Origin: DASXKD01 sp963762735 | GTDB lineage: Bacteria > Actinomycetota > Actinomycetes > Streptosporangiales > Streptosporangiaceae | Reading direction: 5' to 3' | NCBI GenBank assembly: GCA_963762735.1 | Contig: CAVXMG010000009.1 | Coordinates: 62,001-126,000 of the forward strand | DNA length: 64,000 nucleotides | Shown: piece after piece, positions 8,977-17,445 of the stretch | Layout of the letters: every line of letters begins with the position of its first letter | How positions within the stretch are numbered: the first letter of the stretch is position 1 | Program-made: the position numbers and the translations under genes | Notes under the pieces: generated by a model | What the model was told of the DNA's origin: nothing | Database searches by the model: none | What the model saw: only the letters and a program-made list of their open reading frames with translations

Positions 8977-9837
8977 ATGCGCGAGCTTGAGATAGACCGC
9001 GGAGACCGGGTGCTGCTGGTCCGCGACGCCGGGGATCCTGACGGTGCCGTAGTGATCTACTTCCATGGGACCCCGGGCTCCCGGCTTGACCTGTCCTTCG
9101 GTGAGCACGCCGCGGGCGAGCAGGGCGTCCGGCTGGTGACTTTCGACCGGCCCGGATATGGCGGTTCCACGCCCGCTCCGTTCGGGCTCGCATCGATCGC
9201 CGCCGATGCGCATGCGATCGCCGACGGGCTGGGCGTGGCCAGGTTCGCGACGCTCGGCATGTCCGGCGGGGGACCAGGGTCGCTGGCCACCGCCACGGTT
9301 CCGGGCGACCGGGTCATCCGCGCGGGGGTCGCCTCCGGCGCCGGTCCGTTCCAGCTGGTCCCCGGCGCGCTCGACAACGTCGACGACAACGACCGCGCCG
9401 CGATGGCGCTGTTGCCGGACGATCCGGCCGCGGCGGCGGCGGGGTTCGCCGCCGGATTCGAGCCGCTGGCGGAGCTGGTCGCCCCCGGCGGCCCCGGTGC
9501 GGCGGCCGCCTTCGCCAACCTGCTGTCACCCCGTGACAGCCAACTGATGCAGGACCCGCGCCTCGCCTCGGCGCTCGCCGGCACGATACGCGAGGGACTG
9601 CGCCAGGGAACCAGCGGCGGTGGCTGGGACAACGTCTCCTGGGTCGGGCCATGGGATGTCGACCTGAGCGCGATCCGCTGCCCGGTGCTGCTGTGGTACG
9701 GCAGCGACGACCGCTTCGCGCCGCCCGCGCACGGACGGTGGCTGTCGGAAAACGTGCCAGGCGCGCGGCTCGTGATGCGCGAGGGCGAGGGCCACCTCGG
9801 AATCATGGAGCATCTCGGCGAGATGCTGGAGCCCTGA
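8977..9837 (+). CDS. alpha/beta-hydrolase
   Basis: A 286-residue alpha/beta-hydrolase. It has the oxyanion segment YFHGTPGSRLD, the FDRPGYGGS strand turn, the nucleophile elbow GMSGGGPG (Ser near residue 95), an acid in WYGSDDRF and the catalytic His in GEGHLGIMEH. The substrate is unknown. It follows the MarR gene after 63 bases and may be transcribed with it. Confidence 0.88.
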   Translation: MRELEIDRGDRVLLVRDAGDPDGAVVIYFHGTPGSRLDLSFGEHAAGEQGVRLVTFDRPGYGGSTPAPFGLASIAADAHAIADGLGVARFATLGMSGGGPGSLATATVPGDRVIRAGVASGAGPFQLVPGALDNVDDNDRAAMALLPDDPAAAAAGFAAGFEPLAELVAPGGPGAAAAFANLLSPRDSQLMQDPRLASALAGTIREGLRQGTSGGGWDNVSWVGPWDVDLSAIRCPVLLWYGSDDRFAPPAHGRWLSENVPGARLVMREGEGHLGIMEHLGEMLEP

Positions 9838-10070
9838 CCGCGCCGGACGTGGCCGCCGCGGGCTGACCCGCCGCGGCCGGTCCCGGGACCCGGCGATGAG
9901 GATCACTCCGGTCGTCACGAAGTTCCCATAACGGACCGACCCCGGGCACGGTAACTTAGGCGGGCCCCAATGTGAGCGAAGCCTGGTCAACCGGGCCCGG
10001 CGGGGACTCACTCGGTATGCGTGCGGGATCCAACGGGCAACGGGCCAGCGAAAAGGAGAAGAACAGACCG

Positions 10071-10517
10071 ATGGTAGCCACGCTTCACGAGATCCTGCTG
10101 GCGCCGGAGATGAGGCCCCATGTGGTCGACGACTGCAACGCGCTGATCGAGCGGGAGGTCTCCGAGAAGTCAGGGATCTCAGGGACCGCGGTCAAGCTCG
10201 CCTACAAGACGGCGAACACGTTCGCTGCCGGTCACGTCCGGAAAATGGTGGGGACCCTGCTTCCGGGAATGGCGGACAACCTGCAGCCGTTCTGGGCCGA
10301 CTTCAACGCATCAGGCGGCGCCGACTTCGGCGACTACCTGACCAAGCGCGGCGATGAGGTGGCCGAGGCGATGCTCGCGGTGACCGATGCCCGCGCCGCG
10401 GCGTCCGGCCGGCCCGTGATCGTCAAGGCATACCGCTCCGTCCGTGGTGGCGCCGGCAAGCACATCAAGGCCGCGCTCCCGCAGGTCGGCGACCTGGTGA
10501 TGAGCTACGCGCGCTGA
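10071..10517 (+). CDS. DUF6918-family protein
   Basis: A 148-residue protein beginning MVATLHEILLAPEMRPHVVD and ending ALPQVGDLVMSYAR, the layout of the actinobacterial DUF6918 family. It is helical and Ala-rich with no membrane segment; function is unknown. The frame is open back to 9972, but ATG 10071 matches the family start and follows AAAAGGAG. Bases 9838-10070 contain its promoter region and a short GCGGG/CCCGC hairpin after the hydrolase. Confidence 0.82.
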   Translation: MVATLHEILLAPEMRPHVVDDCNALIEREVSEKSGISGTAVKLAYKTANTFAAGHVRKMVGTLLPGMADNLQPFWADFNASGGADFGDYLTKRGDEVAEAMLAVTDARAAASGRPVIVKAYRSVRGGAGKHIKAALPQVGDLVMSYAR

Positions 10518-10531
10518 CCGGGGGGCGGGCG

Positions 10532-13008
10532 TCACGTGCCGCCAGGGGCGACGGTCAGCTGGAAGGTGACCGACCAGGCTCCGGGGTTGCCCAGCGAATC
10601 CATGGCCCGGACCCGCCAGAAGAGGCTCCCGACCGGAAGCGTGCTGGTGTTGACCTGATGGCCGGTGGGCTTACGGTCGAGGACCAGCGGCGGGGTGAAC
10701 GACGCGTTGTTCGCGACCTGAAGCTCGTAGGACGCCGCACCGGTCACCGGCTGCCAGAAGAACGAAACCTGCTGCCCCGCGGTCACCGTGGCCCCGTTCG
10801 CCGGAAACTCCGGCACCGGCGCGGGCAGCGGCCCGCTGGGCGGCTTGACGGTGAACGTGCGGACCGCCGGCTGCGGCCCCTCCACGCCGTAGGCGTCGAC
10901 GCCGAGCACCCGCCAGTACAGCTTGCCGCTGGGCAGCGACATGACCGCCCAGGCCTGAGCGGTGTCGGTATTGAAGTCCACCGCAGGATTGCTGAAGGAC
11001 GGGTTGTCGGCAACCTGGAGTTGCGAGGACAGCCCGTGCGGGGTGTGCCAGCGGAAGATGACCACCTGGCCCGTGGGGAAGCTCGCCCCGGCCGCCGGCG
11101 CCTGGAGGGACGGCGGCGGCTGGAGGGTCATCTTCACCGAGATGCTATGGCCGCGCCAGGTGGCCGTGATGACCACCGGCGTGGTGGTGGCCACCTGCTG
11201 GGTGGTGATGTTGAAGGTCGGCAACTGGCCAGGGAGGACGTCGACGGTGGCCGGGACGGACGCCGCCGGTGAGTTGCTTGACAGGTTGAAGGTGTTGCCG
11301 ACCGGCGCGACCCCGTTGGTCAGGATCGAGCCGATCTCCGGGGTCCCGCCGGTGAAGAAGTTCGGGGTGGGCGGGCCGGATTCGATGTCGATCTGCATGA
11401 GGCTGGCCGGGTCGACGGTCAGCGGCGCGCTGGCGGACTGGCTGCCGATCGCCGCGCTCAGCGTGAGGCTGGCCGGGCTGAGGACCTGCAGCGGGCGGAT
11501 CGTGAAGCTCTTCTGCGCCTGGCCCGCCGGAACCACGACCGACGCCGGGACCGCCGCTGCCTTCGGGTTACTGCTGGTCAGCGTGACGGTCTCGCCGCCG
11601 CTCGGGGCCGGGCTGGTGAGCTGCACGATCCCGAACGCCTCGTTGTCCTCGTTGGTGCCGCTGAACACGTGGGTGTGGCTGCGCAGGGCCACGCCGCCCT
11701 CGGTGAACACATCGATGGTCAGGCTCTTGACCTGCGGCGCGGCGTTCGAGACCGTGAAGCTCCGCGCGGCCGACCAGGCCGTGGCCGCCTGCGAGCTGGG
11801 CCCGGACAGGCCGTGGAAGCTGCGGACCCGCCAGTAGTGGATGCCGGCCGGCAGGGAACCGAGGAGGTCGCGGGGCTGGCTCAGCCCGGTGATGCACTCC
11901 TCGACGCCCCCGCAGCCCCCGCCGAAGTTCGGCGTCCTGTTGATCTCCACCTGATAGCCCTCGGTCTGCGGATTGGGGTCGGGGGTCCAGGAGAGCTGTA
12001 CGGCAGGCCGACCGTGCCGCCGTTCGCGGGCGTCAGCAGGCTCGGGGCCGGGGGGACCGGCGCGTGGAAGGTGACCGTCAGCGGGACGGTGGGCGAGGGC
12101 AGGCCGAGCGTGCCGTCGGCCGCCACCCCGAAAACGCGGACGAACAACGGGGTCTGGAAGCCAAGCAGCGGTGCATGGGCCTTGGTGGTGGACTCGGGCA
12201 CGTCCACGAGGAGGGTGCCCGGGGCGAACGTCGAGCTTGACGACATCTGCAGCCGGTAGCTGGCCGCGCCCTGGACCGCCGTCCAGGTCAACGGGAACGT
12301 CTCTTCCGGGTGGAACTTGCTCCCGGGTGCCGGGGACTGCAGGGCAGGGGTCCCCGGCTCGCCCGCGGCTACCCCGGTGATCGTCAGCGAACTCGCCGGA
12401 GTCCAGTTCCCGAACAGCGGGAAGTACGGCTCCGGCGGGAAGCTCACCGACTGGACCCGCCAGTAGTAGGTGCCGGGGGCCAGGCCGCTGAGCGTGGTCG
12501 AGGTGACCTTCGGCGCCGTGGTCGCGGTCAGCACCAGGGTGGTGAAGTCGGGGCTGGTGCTCACCTGCCACTGGAAGCTCACCCCTGGGCTGGCCGCCGG
12601 GGCCTGCCACGAAAGGGCCACCGGTTCTGTGGCCGAGGTGCCCGATGGCGGCCCCACCGAGGTGGGCAGGCCGGGAACGGCGGGCGGCGGAGAGATCGTG
12701 GGCGTGCAGCCCGACAGGGTGACCTCGACCGACACAGATCCGTCGTAGAGCGTGGCGACGCAACTTGGCTCGCTGAACCCGCTGGCGGAGATGGTGAAGT
12801 TGCCCTGGGAATCGGCCCGGCCCGTGGTCGGGCTGTCATCCACCGAGACGTTTGAGTTGGGGACCGCTCCGGAGCCCACGATGGTCAGCTGGCCGTTGAC
12901 CAGGCTGGCTTGAGAGGTGACGATCGCCGCGTCCGCGGCGACGGCGGTGCCAAGCGCCGCCGCTACCATCGTCCCTGCCGCGATGAGCGCTTTGACAGTT
13001 CTCCGCAT
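10532..13008 (-). CDS. secreted multi-domain Ig/Fn3-like repeat protein, one frameshift
   Basis: A secreted protein of about 825 residues. The signal peptide MRRTVKALIAAGTMVAAAL ends near AADA. At least five repeated beta-sandwich units follow with the ending YYWRVQSV / HYWRVRSF / LYWRVLGV / LFWRVRAM and the core YxLQVANN, resembling fibronectin type III or Ig-like modules. No enzyme domain is visible, so an extracellular binding or scaffold role is inferred. Start ATG 13008 follows GGGAGG. The frame switches near 12000: GLPYSSPG should read GLPVQLSWTP, consistent with one missing G. It lies directly downstream of the ECF sigma gene. Confidence 0.78.
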
Positions 13009-13054
13009 TGCCGGCCTCCCGCGTGTGCTGGCAGTCCTGCAGAACGGCGCAAGA

Positions 13055-13067
13055 ACCCCAAAGGGGT
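13055..13067 (-). terminator. small hairpin between the sigma and Ig-like genes
   Basis: On the minus strand ACCCC-TTT-GGGGT is followed by TCTT, 34 bases after the sigma stop. This could attenuate read-through into the secreted-protein gene. Confidence 0.3.
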
Positions 13068-13100
13068 CACGGGCGGGGGAGCGAATTGGTTCAGCCCGGC

Positions 13101-13700
13101 TTATCCGCCGGAGCTGACCAGGGCCTCGTCGCCGATGGCGGCGCGGACCCGCAGCCGCGCCTGGTGCAGCCGGCTCTTGAAGGCGGCCTGGCCGACACCG
13201 GCGATATCCGCGGCCTCCTGCGTGGAGAGCCCTTCGACGTCCCGCAGCACGATGGCGGTGCGCAGCGGGGGCGGCAGGCCGGCCAGGGCCTGTCCCAGTG
13301 CCCGGCGCAGTTCGCTGTTCTCGGCCTGCCGGGAGGGTTCCTCCTCCGGGGCGGCGGGCAGTTCCAGTTCCCGCGCTCCGATCGAGACCCCGGCCGGCCG
13401 CCGGGCCCGCTTCTCCAGCGCACGGTTGGCCTCGTTGACCGCGATCCGGTAGAGCCAGGTGAAGTAGCTGGACTGGCCACGGAACCTGGCGATGCCCCGC
13501 CAGGCGCGCACCATGACCTCCTGTGCCACGTCCTCGGCTTCGGCGCGGTCGCCGAGCAGCCGCACCAGCAGCATGAACAGTCGATCTGCGTACGCGCCGG
13601 AGAGCCGCTCGAACGCGCCCACGTCCCCGGCCTGGGCGCGGGCGAGCAGGCTTGCCTCGGTCTCCGCGGAATCGGGAGCGGGCTGGCCGTCCGGCGGCAT
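13101..13700 (-). CDS. ECF-type RNA polymerase sigma factor
   Basis: A 199-residue ECF sigma factor. Region 2 (about 20-95) has YADRLFMLLVRLLGDRAEAE, DVAQEVMVRAWRG and FTWLYRIAVNEANR. Region 4 (about 135-190) has LPPPLRTAIVLRDVEGLSTQ then AADIAGVGQAAFKSRLHQAR. Its ATG shares its A with the TGA of the anti-sigma gene, so translation is coupled. In this pair the anti-sigma gene comes first, the reverse of the common order. The secreted Ig-like gene downstream is the obvious candidate target. Confidence 0.93.
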   Translation of the reverse strand: MPPDGQPAPDSAETEASLLARAQAGDVGAFERLSGAYADRLFMLLVRLLGDRAEAEDVAQEVMVRAWRGIARFRGQSSYFTWLYRIAVNEANRALEKRARRPAGVSIGARELELPAAPEEEPSRQAENSELRRALGQALAGLPPPLRTAIVLRDVEGLSTQEAADIAGVGQAAFKSRLHQARLRVRAAIGDEALVSSGG

Positions 13701-13972
13701 CAGGCGTTCTGGGATGAGGCGGGGCCGGGCCCGGCCAGCCGGATCCGGTCGAAGATCGTCGCGGGCGCGCGGGCGCCCGCCAGCCCGTCGAGTCCCTGCA
13801 CCGAGTACACCAGTGCGCGCATCGCACGGATGCCGCGGCCACAGTCCGCGCAGCCGCGCGCATGGCTGTCGAGGCGGCGCCGCGCGCGCGAGCGCAGGTC
13901 ACCCTCGACATAGTGCGACAGATGCCGCTGCGACCATTCGTGGTCGCCGGTCCGGCCGGGCATGCCCATCAC
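13700..13972 (-). CDS. zinc-finger anti-sigma factor (ZAS type, soluble)
   Basis: A 90-residue protein with the zinc-binding anti-sigma signature: His in LSHYVEGDLRSRARRRLDSH and the HxxxCxxC in HARGCADC. Such domains hold an ECF sigma factor inactive until a redox or envelope signal. There is no membrane segment after the finger, so it should be cytoplasmic. GGGAGGGAG precedes the GTG at 13972; ATG 13969 is an alternative. Its stop overlaps the sigma start (TGATG). Confidence 0.85.
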   Translation of the reverse strand: MMGMPGRTGDHEWSQRHLSHYVEGDLRSRARRRLDSHARGCADCGRGIRAMRALVYSVQGLDGLAGARAPATIFDRIRLAGPGPASSQNA

Positions 13973-14027
13973 GTCTCCCTCCCCGGCTCAGGGTAGTGGG
14001 CCACCCTGAGCCGGGCCGGCCGCGCGG

Positions 14028-14498
14028 TCAGTCGCGCGACTGCGGAGCCTCAGGCTGCGCGGCGTCCTGGCCCGCGGGCTCGAACGCCAGCGAGCAGGAG
14101 TTGATGCAGTACCGCTCGCCGGTCTGCGTGGGCCCGTCGTTGAAGACATGGCCCAGGTGACCGCCGCAGCGGCGGCAGACGACCTCGGTGCGCCGCATGA
14201 ACAGGCTGTTGTCCGGCCGCAGTTCGACCGCCTCGGCAATCGCGGGCTGGTCGAAGCTCGGCCACCCGGTGCCCGAGTCGAACTTGGCGTCGGAGCCGAA
14301 CAGCTTGGCCCCGCAGCCCGCGCACCGGTAGAACCCGTCCTCGTGGTTATGGACAAACTCGCCGGTGAACGGCCGCTCGGTGTGCGCCTGGCGCAGCACG
14401 CTGTACTGCAGCGGGGTCAGCTCCTCGCGCCACCGCTCGTCCGGCTTGGTGATCTCGCGAGCGACGGCCGCCTCGGTGCTGGTACGAGCCTTACGCAT
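14028..14498 (-). CDS. msrB: peptide-methionine (R)-S-oxide reductase
   Basis: MsrB reduces the R-sulfoxide of methionine in damaged proteins. The 156-residue product has both CxxC zinc sites (CAGC and CRRC), FDSGTGWPSFDQP in the middle, GHLGHVFNDGP and the catalytic cysteine in RYCINSCSLAF near residue 130. Length is normal, with a short variable C-terminal tail. AAAGGAA precedes ATG 14498. It is probably monocistronic; the TetR gene upstream on the same strand ends 34 bases away. Confidence 0.95.
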   Translation of the reverse strand: MRKARTSTEAAVAREITKPDERWREELTPLQYSVLRQAHTERPFTGEFVHNHEDGFYRCAGCGAKLFGSDAKFDSGTGWPSFDQPAIAEAVELRPDNSLFMRRTEVVCRRCGGHLGHVFNDGPTQTGERYCINSCSLAFEPAGQDAAQPEAPQSRD

Positions 14499-14532
14499 GG
14501 GTCTGGTTCCTTTCCCTTCGTCCTACACCCAG

Positions 14533-15126
14533 TTAGACCCGCGTCGCGGCCAGACGATTTTTTCCGGCGGCGGCCTGCGTGAGGGTGCGGGCGGTGTGGA
14601 CGGCGCTGGCGATCGCGTCCTCGGCGGACAGGCCGCACAGGTCGGTAAGGGTGAACAGGGCCTCCGCGCTGATGACCACGGCAAGGTCCAGCTTGAGCTG
14701 GGCCAGCACCGCGTCGTCGCCGGCCAGCGGGCGGAGCGCGTAGTCGATGAGCCCGAACCGGTGCCCCGGCCGCACCGCGGGCCCGCCCGGCCGGGTGATC
14801 GTGGCGGCGATCATGGCGCGCACCGCGCCCTGGTAGGCGAGCACGTGGCGGAGCAGGGCCTCGGTGGCGCAGGCGACGCGCTCGACGGGATCCTCGGAGC
14901 CGGCGACCGGTGCCAGGGCGGTCTCCGGGCTCGGCCACACCCCGTCCAGCGCCTCGGGCATCAGCGACGCGAGATCGGGGAAGTAGCGGTACGCGGTGGC
15001 CTCCGAGACCAGCGCCGACTTCGCGACCGCGGGCATCGTCACCTCACCGCCGGCGTGGATGAGGTCCCGGGCCGCCGCCACGATGGCCCGGCGGGTGCGC
15101 TCCTTCTGGTTCACCCGGCTGCTCAT
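14533..15126 (-). CDS. TetR-family regulator
   Basis: A 197-residue TetR protein. The helix-turn-helix is TMPAVAKSALVSEATAYRYF (about 30-49) and the C-terminal part is a helical ligand-binding domain. It is divergent from the cupin and hydrolase pair at 15270-16535, and two inverted repeats lie between, so it most likely represses that pair and itself. There is no strong Shine-Dalgarno before ATG 15126. Confidence 0.9.
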   Translation of the reverse strand: MSSRVNQKERTRRAIVAAARDLIHAGGEVTMPAVAKSALVSEATAYRYFPDLASLMPEALDGVWPSPETALAPVAGSEDPVERVACATEALLRHVLAYQGAVRAMIAATITRPGGPAVRPGHRFGLIDYALRPLAGDDAVLAQLKLDLAVVISAEALFTLTDLCGLSAEDAIASAVHTARTLTQAAAGKNRLAATRV

Positions 15127-15168
15127 CAGCCCATCGTCGCGCCCGTGCTGTCATAAGTCAACTGCCCT

Positions 15169-15234
15169 CTCATTATAAGAGCTAACTTGCATAATGAGTC
15201 TCGGCGCCCTACGGTCGATGAGAGCCAACTCTCA
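15169..15234. promoter_or_regulatory. TetR operator region
   Basis: Two inverted repeats lie between the divergent TetR and cupin genes: CTCATTAT...ATAATGAG (15169-15176 and 15191-15198) and the palindrome TGAGAGCCAACTCTCA (15219-15234). The sequence is far more AT-rich than its surroundings, as expected for overlapping divergent promoters. Confidence 0.6.
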
Positions 15235-15269
15235 CGAAGAGATACGCACTTCAATACGAGGAGCCCCAG

Positions 15270-15731
15270 ATGACTGACATCTCGATGGTCGGCCCAGACG
15301 GCGGCGAGCAGATGCTGACCGGTCCGGTGCGGATGCGGATCCTGGAGGACGGCAGCACCACCGGCCATCGGCTGGGCATCGGGGAGATCACCATCGCCCC
15401 GCATACCGAGGGGCCGCCGCAGCACCGGCACGGCCGTCACGACGAGGGGTTCTACGTCGTGTCCGGCACCGCGAGGTTCACCGTGGCGGACCAGGCCTAC
15501 GACGCCGGGCCCGGCTCGCTGGTGATGGTCCCGCCGGGTGCCCCGCACACATTCGCCAACCCCGGCGACGAGCCGGTGGTCCTGCTCAACACGTTCACGC
15601 CCGATCTCTACGTCCAGTACTTCCGCGACCTGCGGGACATGATCGCGGCCGGCCAGCCGCTCACCGGTGACGCGGTCGTCGGCGTGATGGCCCGCTACGA
15701 CACCGTGCCCGCCACCGACTTCGCCTCCTGA
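15270..15731 (+). CDS. cupin-domain protein
   Basis: A 153-residue single-domain cupin. Motif 1 holds metal ligands in PPQHRHGRHDEGFYVVSG and motif 2 is PPGAPHTFANPGDEP. Proteins of this size are often small dioxygenases, isomerases or binding proteins; the substrate cannot be read from sequence. GAGGAG sits 6 bases before the ATG. The following hydrolase starts 9 bases after its stop, so the two form an operon under the divergent TetR. Confidence 0.88.
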   Translation: MTDISMVGPDGGEQMLTGPVRMRILEDGSTTGHRLGIGEITIAPHTEGPPQHRHGRHDEGFYVVSGTARFTVADQAYDAGPGSLVMVPPGAPHTFANPGDEPVVLLNTFTPDLYVQYFRDLRDMIAAGQPLTGDAVVGVMARYDTVPATDFAS

Positions 15732-15740
15732 GGAGGACCT

Positions 15741-16535
15741 ATGACCACGCGCACACTCAATCTCACCCTGGCCGGTGCCGGCCCGCTCGACGTGACGGCC
15801 GACGACCGCGGCGAGGGCCGCCCCTTCCTGCTGCTGCACGGCGGCGGCGGTCCGCAGACGGTGGCCGGCTTCGCTGAACTGCTCGCCACGCACGTGCCTG
15901 CCCGCGTCATCACGCCCAGCCATCCCGGGTTCGGCGGCACCCCGCGTCCGGACGGTCTGACCAGCATGGCCGGGCTCGCCGCGCTCTACCGCGAGTTGCT
16001 CGACCGGCTTGGCCTGGACGACGTCACCGTGATCGGCAACTCCATCGGCGGGTGGATCGCTGCCGAACTGGCCCTGCTTGGCAGCCCGCGGATCAGCGGG
16101 CTCGTGCTGGCCGACGCGGTCGGCATCGAGGTCGACGGCCACCCGGTCACCGACATCTTCCCGCTGAGCCTGGACGAACTGGCCCGGCTGTCCTACCACG
16201 ACCCGGCCGCCTTCCGCATCGACCCGGCCGCCATGACCGAAGCGCAGCGGGCCGTCATGGCCGCCAACCGCGCCGCCCTGCAGGTGTACGGCGGGGCGCG
16301 GATGGCCGACCCGGCCCTGCGCGGCCGCCTCGCCGCGATCGCGTGCCCCACGCTGGTCGTCTGGGGCGAGGCCGATCGGATCGCCGATCCGGACTACGGC
16401 CGCGCCTACGCCGCCGCGATCCCCGGCGCCCGGTTCGAGCTGTTGCCCGGTACCGGCCACCTGCCGCAGCTTGAGACCCCCGAGCAGCTCATGCGGGCAG
16501 TATGGGACTTCGCCGAGGCTCCCGCCGCTCGCTAG
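15741..16535 (+). CDS. alpha/beta-hydrolase
   Basis: A 264-residue hydrolase with LLLHGGGGPQT (oxyanion), HPGFGGTPRP, the nucleophile elbow VIGNSIGGW (Ser near residue 99), acid region VVWGEADRIADP and catalytic His in GTGHLPQLE. GGAGGA lies before the start. Pairing with the cupin suggests a two-step detoxification or catabolic step, as in meta-cleavage-type hydrolases; that role is inference. Confidence 0.88.
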   Translation: MTTRTLNLTLAGAGPLDVTADDRGEGRPFLLLHGGGGPQTVAGFAELLATHVPARVITPSHPGFGGTPRPDGLTSMAGLAALYRELLDRLGLDDVTVIGNSIGGWIAAELALLGSPRISGLVLADAVGIEVDGHPVTDIFPLSLDELARLSYHDPAAFRIDPAAMTEAQRAVMAANRAALQVYGGARMADPALRGRLAAIACPTLVVWGEADRIADPDYGRAYAAAIPGARFELLPGTGHLPQLETPEQLMRAVWDFAEAPAAR

Positions 16536-16597
16536 CACTCTGGACGCCCCGGCTTCCCGCGGTCGTCTCCGGCACCCGGGCCGTCCCGCACCCGGGG

Positions 16598-16683
16598 ACG
16601 CCATGGGACCGGGGATGCCCAGGAACCGGTGGATGCCCTGGAACCGGGGATGCCCAGGAACCGGGGATGCCCTGGAGCCGGGC
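16598..16683 (+). repeat. 17-18 base tandem repeats
   Basis: About five imperfect units of the type GATGCCCAGGAACCGGG, alternating CCCAGG and CCCTGG, lie between the hydrolase and the nitroreductase. Half of each unit can pair with the neighbouring unit. They sit 50 bases before the nitroreductase start. The 16536-16732 gap holds nothing else recognisable. Confidence 0.75.
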
Positions 16684-16732
16684 CCGTCGGCAAGCCGAGA
16701 ATGAACGCGGCGCCGGGTGCGTTGGCACCGTT

Positions 16733-17242
16733 ATGCAGACCTGGGAGGCCATCACGTCCCGCCGTAACGTGCGGTCCTTTGCCGACCGCCCGGTCCCGGC
16801 GGCGGACCTGGACCAGATACTCGAGGCCGGGCGCCGGTCGCCGTCCTCACAGAACTGGCAGCCGTGGGACTTCATCCTGGTCACAGAGCGCGACCAGCTC
16901 CGCGAGCTCGCCACGGCGGGGCCCGGCGCCGGTCATGTGGCCGGAGCGGCAGCGGCCATCGTGGTGATCGGGCCCGCCGGGGACAACCCGTTCCGCCGGG
17001 CCCAGTTCGACCTGGGCCAGGCGGTGATGGCGATGACCCTGGCAGCCGCCGACCTCGGCATCGGGAGCTGCCACGCGGGCGTCAGAGACCTGGCGCTGGC
17101 CCGCCGAGTGCTCGGCTTTCCCGAGGACCGCGACTCGGCGATGGTCATCTCGTTCGGCTACCCGGCGGACCGGCCGCTCGCGCCGATCCGCAATCCCAAG
17201 CGCCGCCCGTTCGACAACGTCGTGCACCGCGGCCGCTGGTAG
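16733..17242 (+). CDS. nitroreductase-family flavoprotein
   Basis: A 169-residue FMN-dependent nitroreductase-fold protein. It begins with the classic AITSRRNVRSFADRPVP, followed by RRSPSSQNWQPWDFILV, the mid-chain LAAADLGIGSCHAG and the C-terminal FGYPAD...KRRPFDNVVH. Members reduce quinones, nitro compounds or flavins using NAD(P)H. ATG 16733 is the family start; an in-frame extension to 16502 runs through the tandem repeats and is not believable. No Shine-Dalgarno is seen. Confidence 0.9.
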   Translation: MQTWEAITSRRNVRSFADRPVPAADLDQILEAGRRSPSSQNWQPWDFILVTERDQLRELATAGPGAGHVAGAAAAIVVIGPAGDNPFRRAQFDLGQAVMAMTLAAADLGIGSCHAGVRDLALARRVLGFPEDRDSAMVISFGYPADRPLAPIRNPKRRPFDNVVHRGRW

Positions 17243-17368
17243 CCCGACACCGCGCCAGCAACCTAATGTCGTGATTGCGACAATCATGCCCATAGCCCAG
17301 CCCGACCGCTGCCATCAAACCGGACAATCAATCCGTTATCGGGCGCTCGCTCTTACGGCCAGGTTCAT

Positions 17369-17412
17369 GATCATGACTTAGGTGGGGCTATAGGCCCCCG
17401 CAAGTCATGATC
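17369..17412. terminator. bidirectional terminator hairpin
   Basis: GATCATGACTT (17369-17379) and AAGTCATGATC (17402-17412) are perfect 11-base arms, with a second inner pairing of GGGGC and GCCCC around TATAG. The hairpin lies between the convergent nitroreductase and acyl-CoA dehydrogenase stops. Confidence 0.65.
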
Positions 17413-17445
17413 ACGAAAGAGCAGCAACCCCTTAGCCCGGCACCC

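Noticed and set aside
3943..10517. Natural-product gene cluster around the P450
   Set aside because: Regulators, P450 and hydrolase occur together, but there is no PKS, NRPS, terpene or RiPP core gene.
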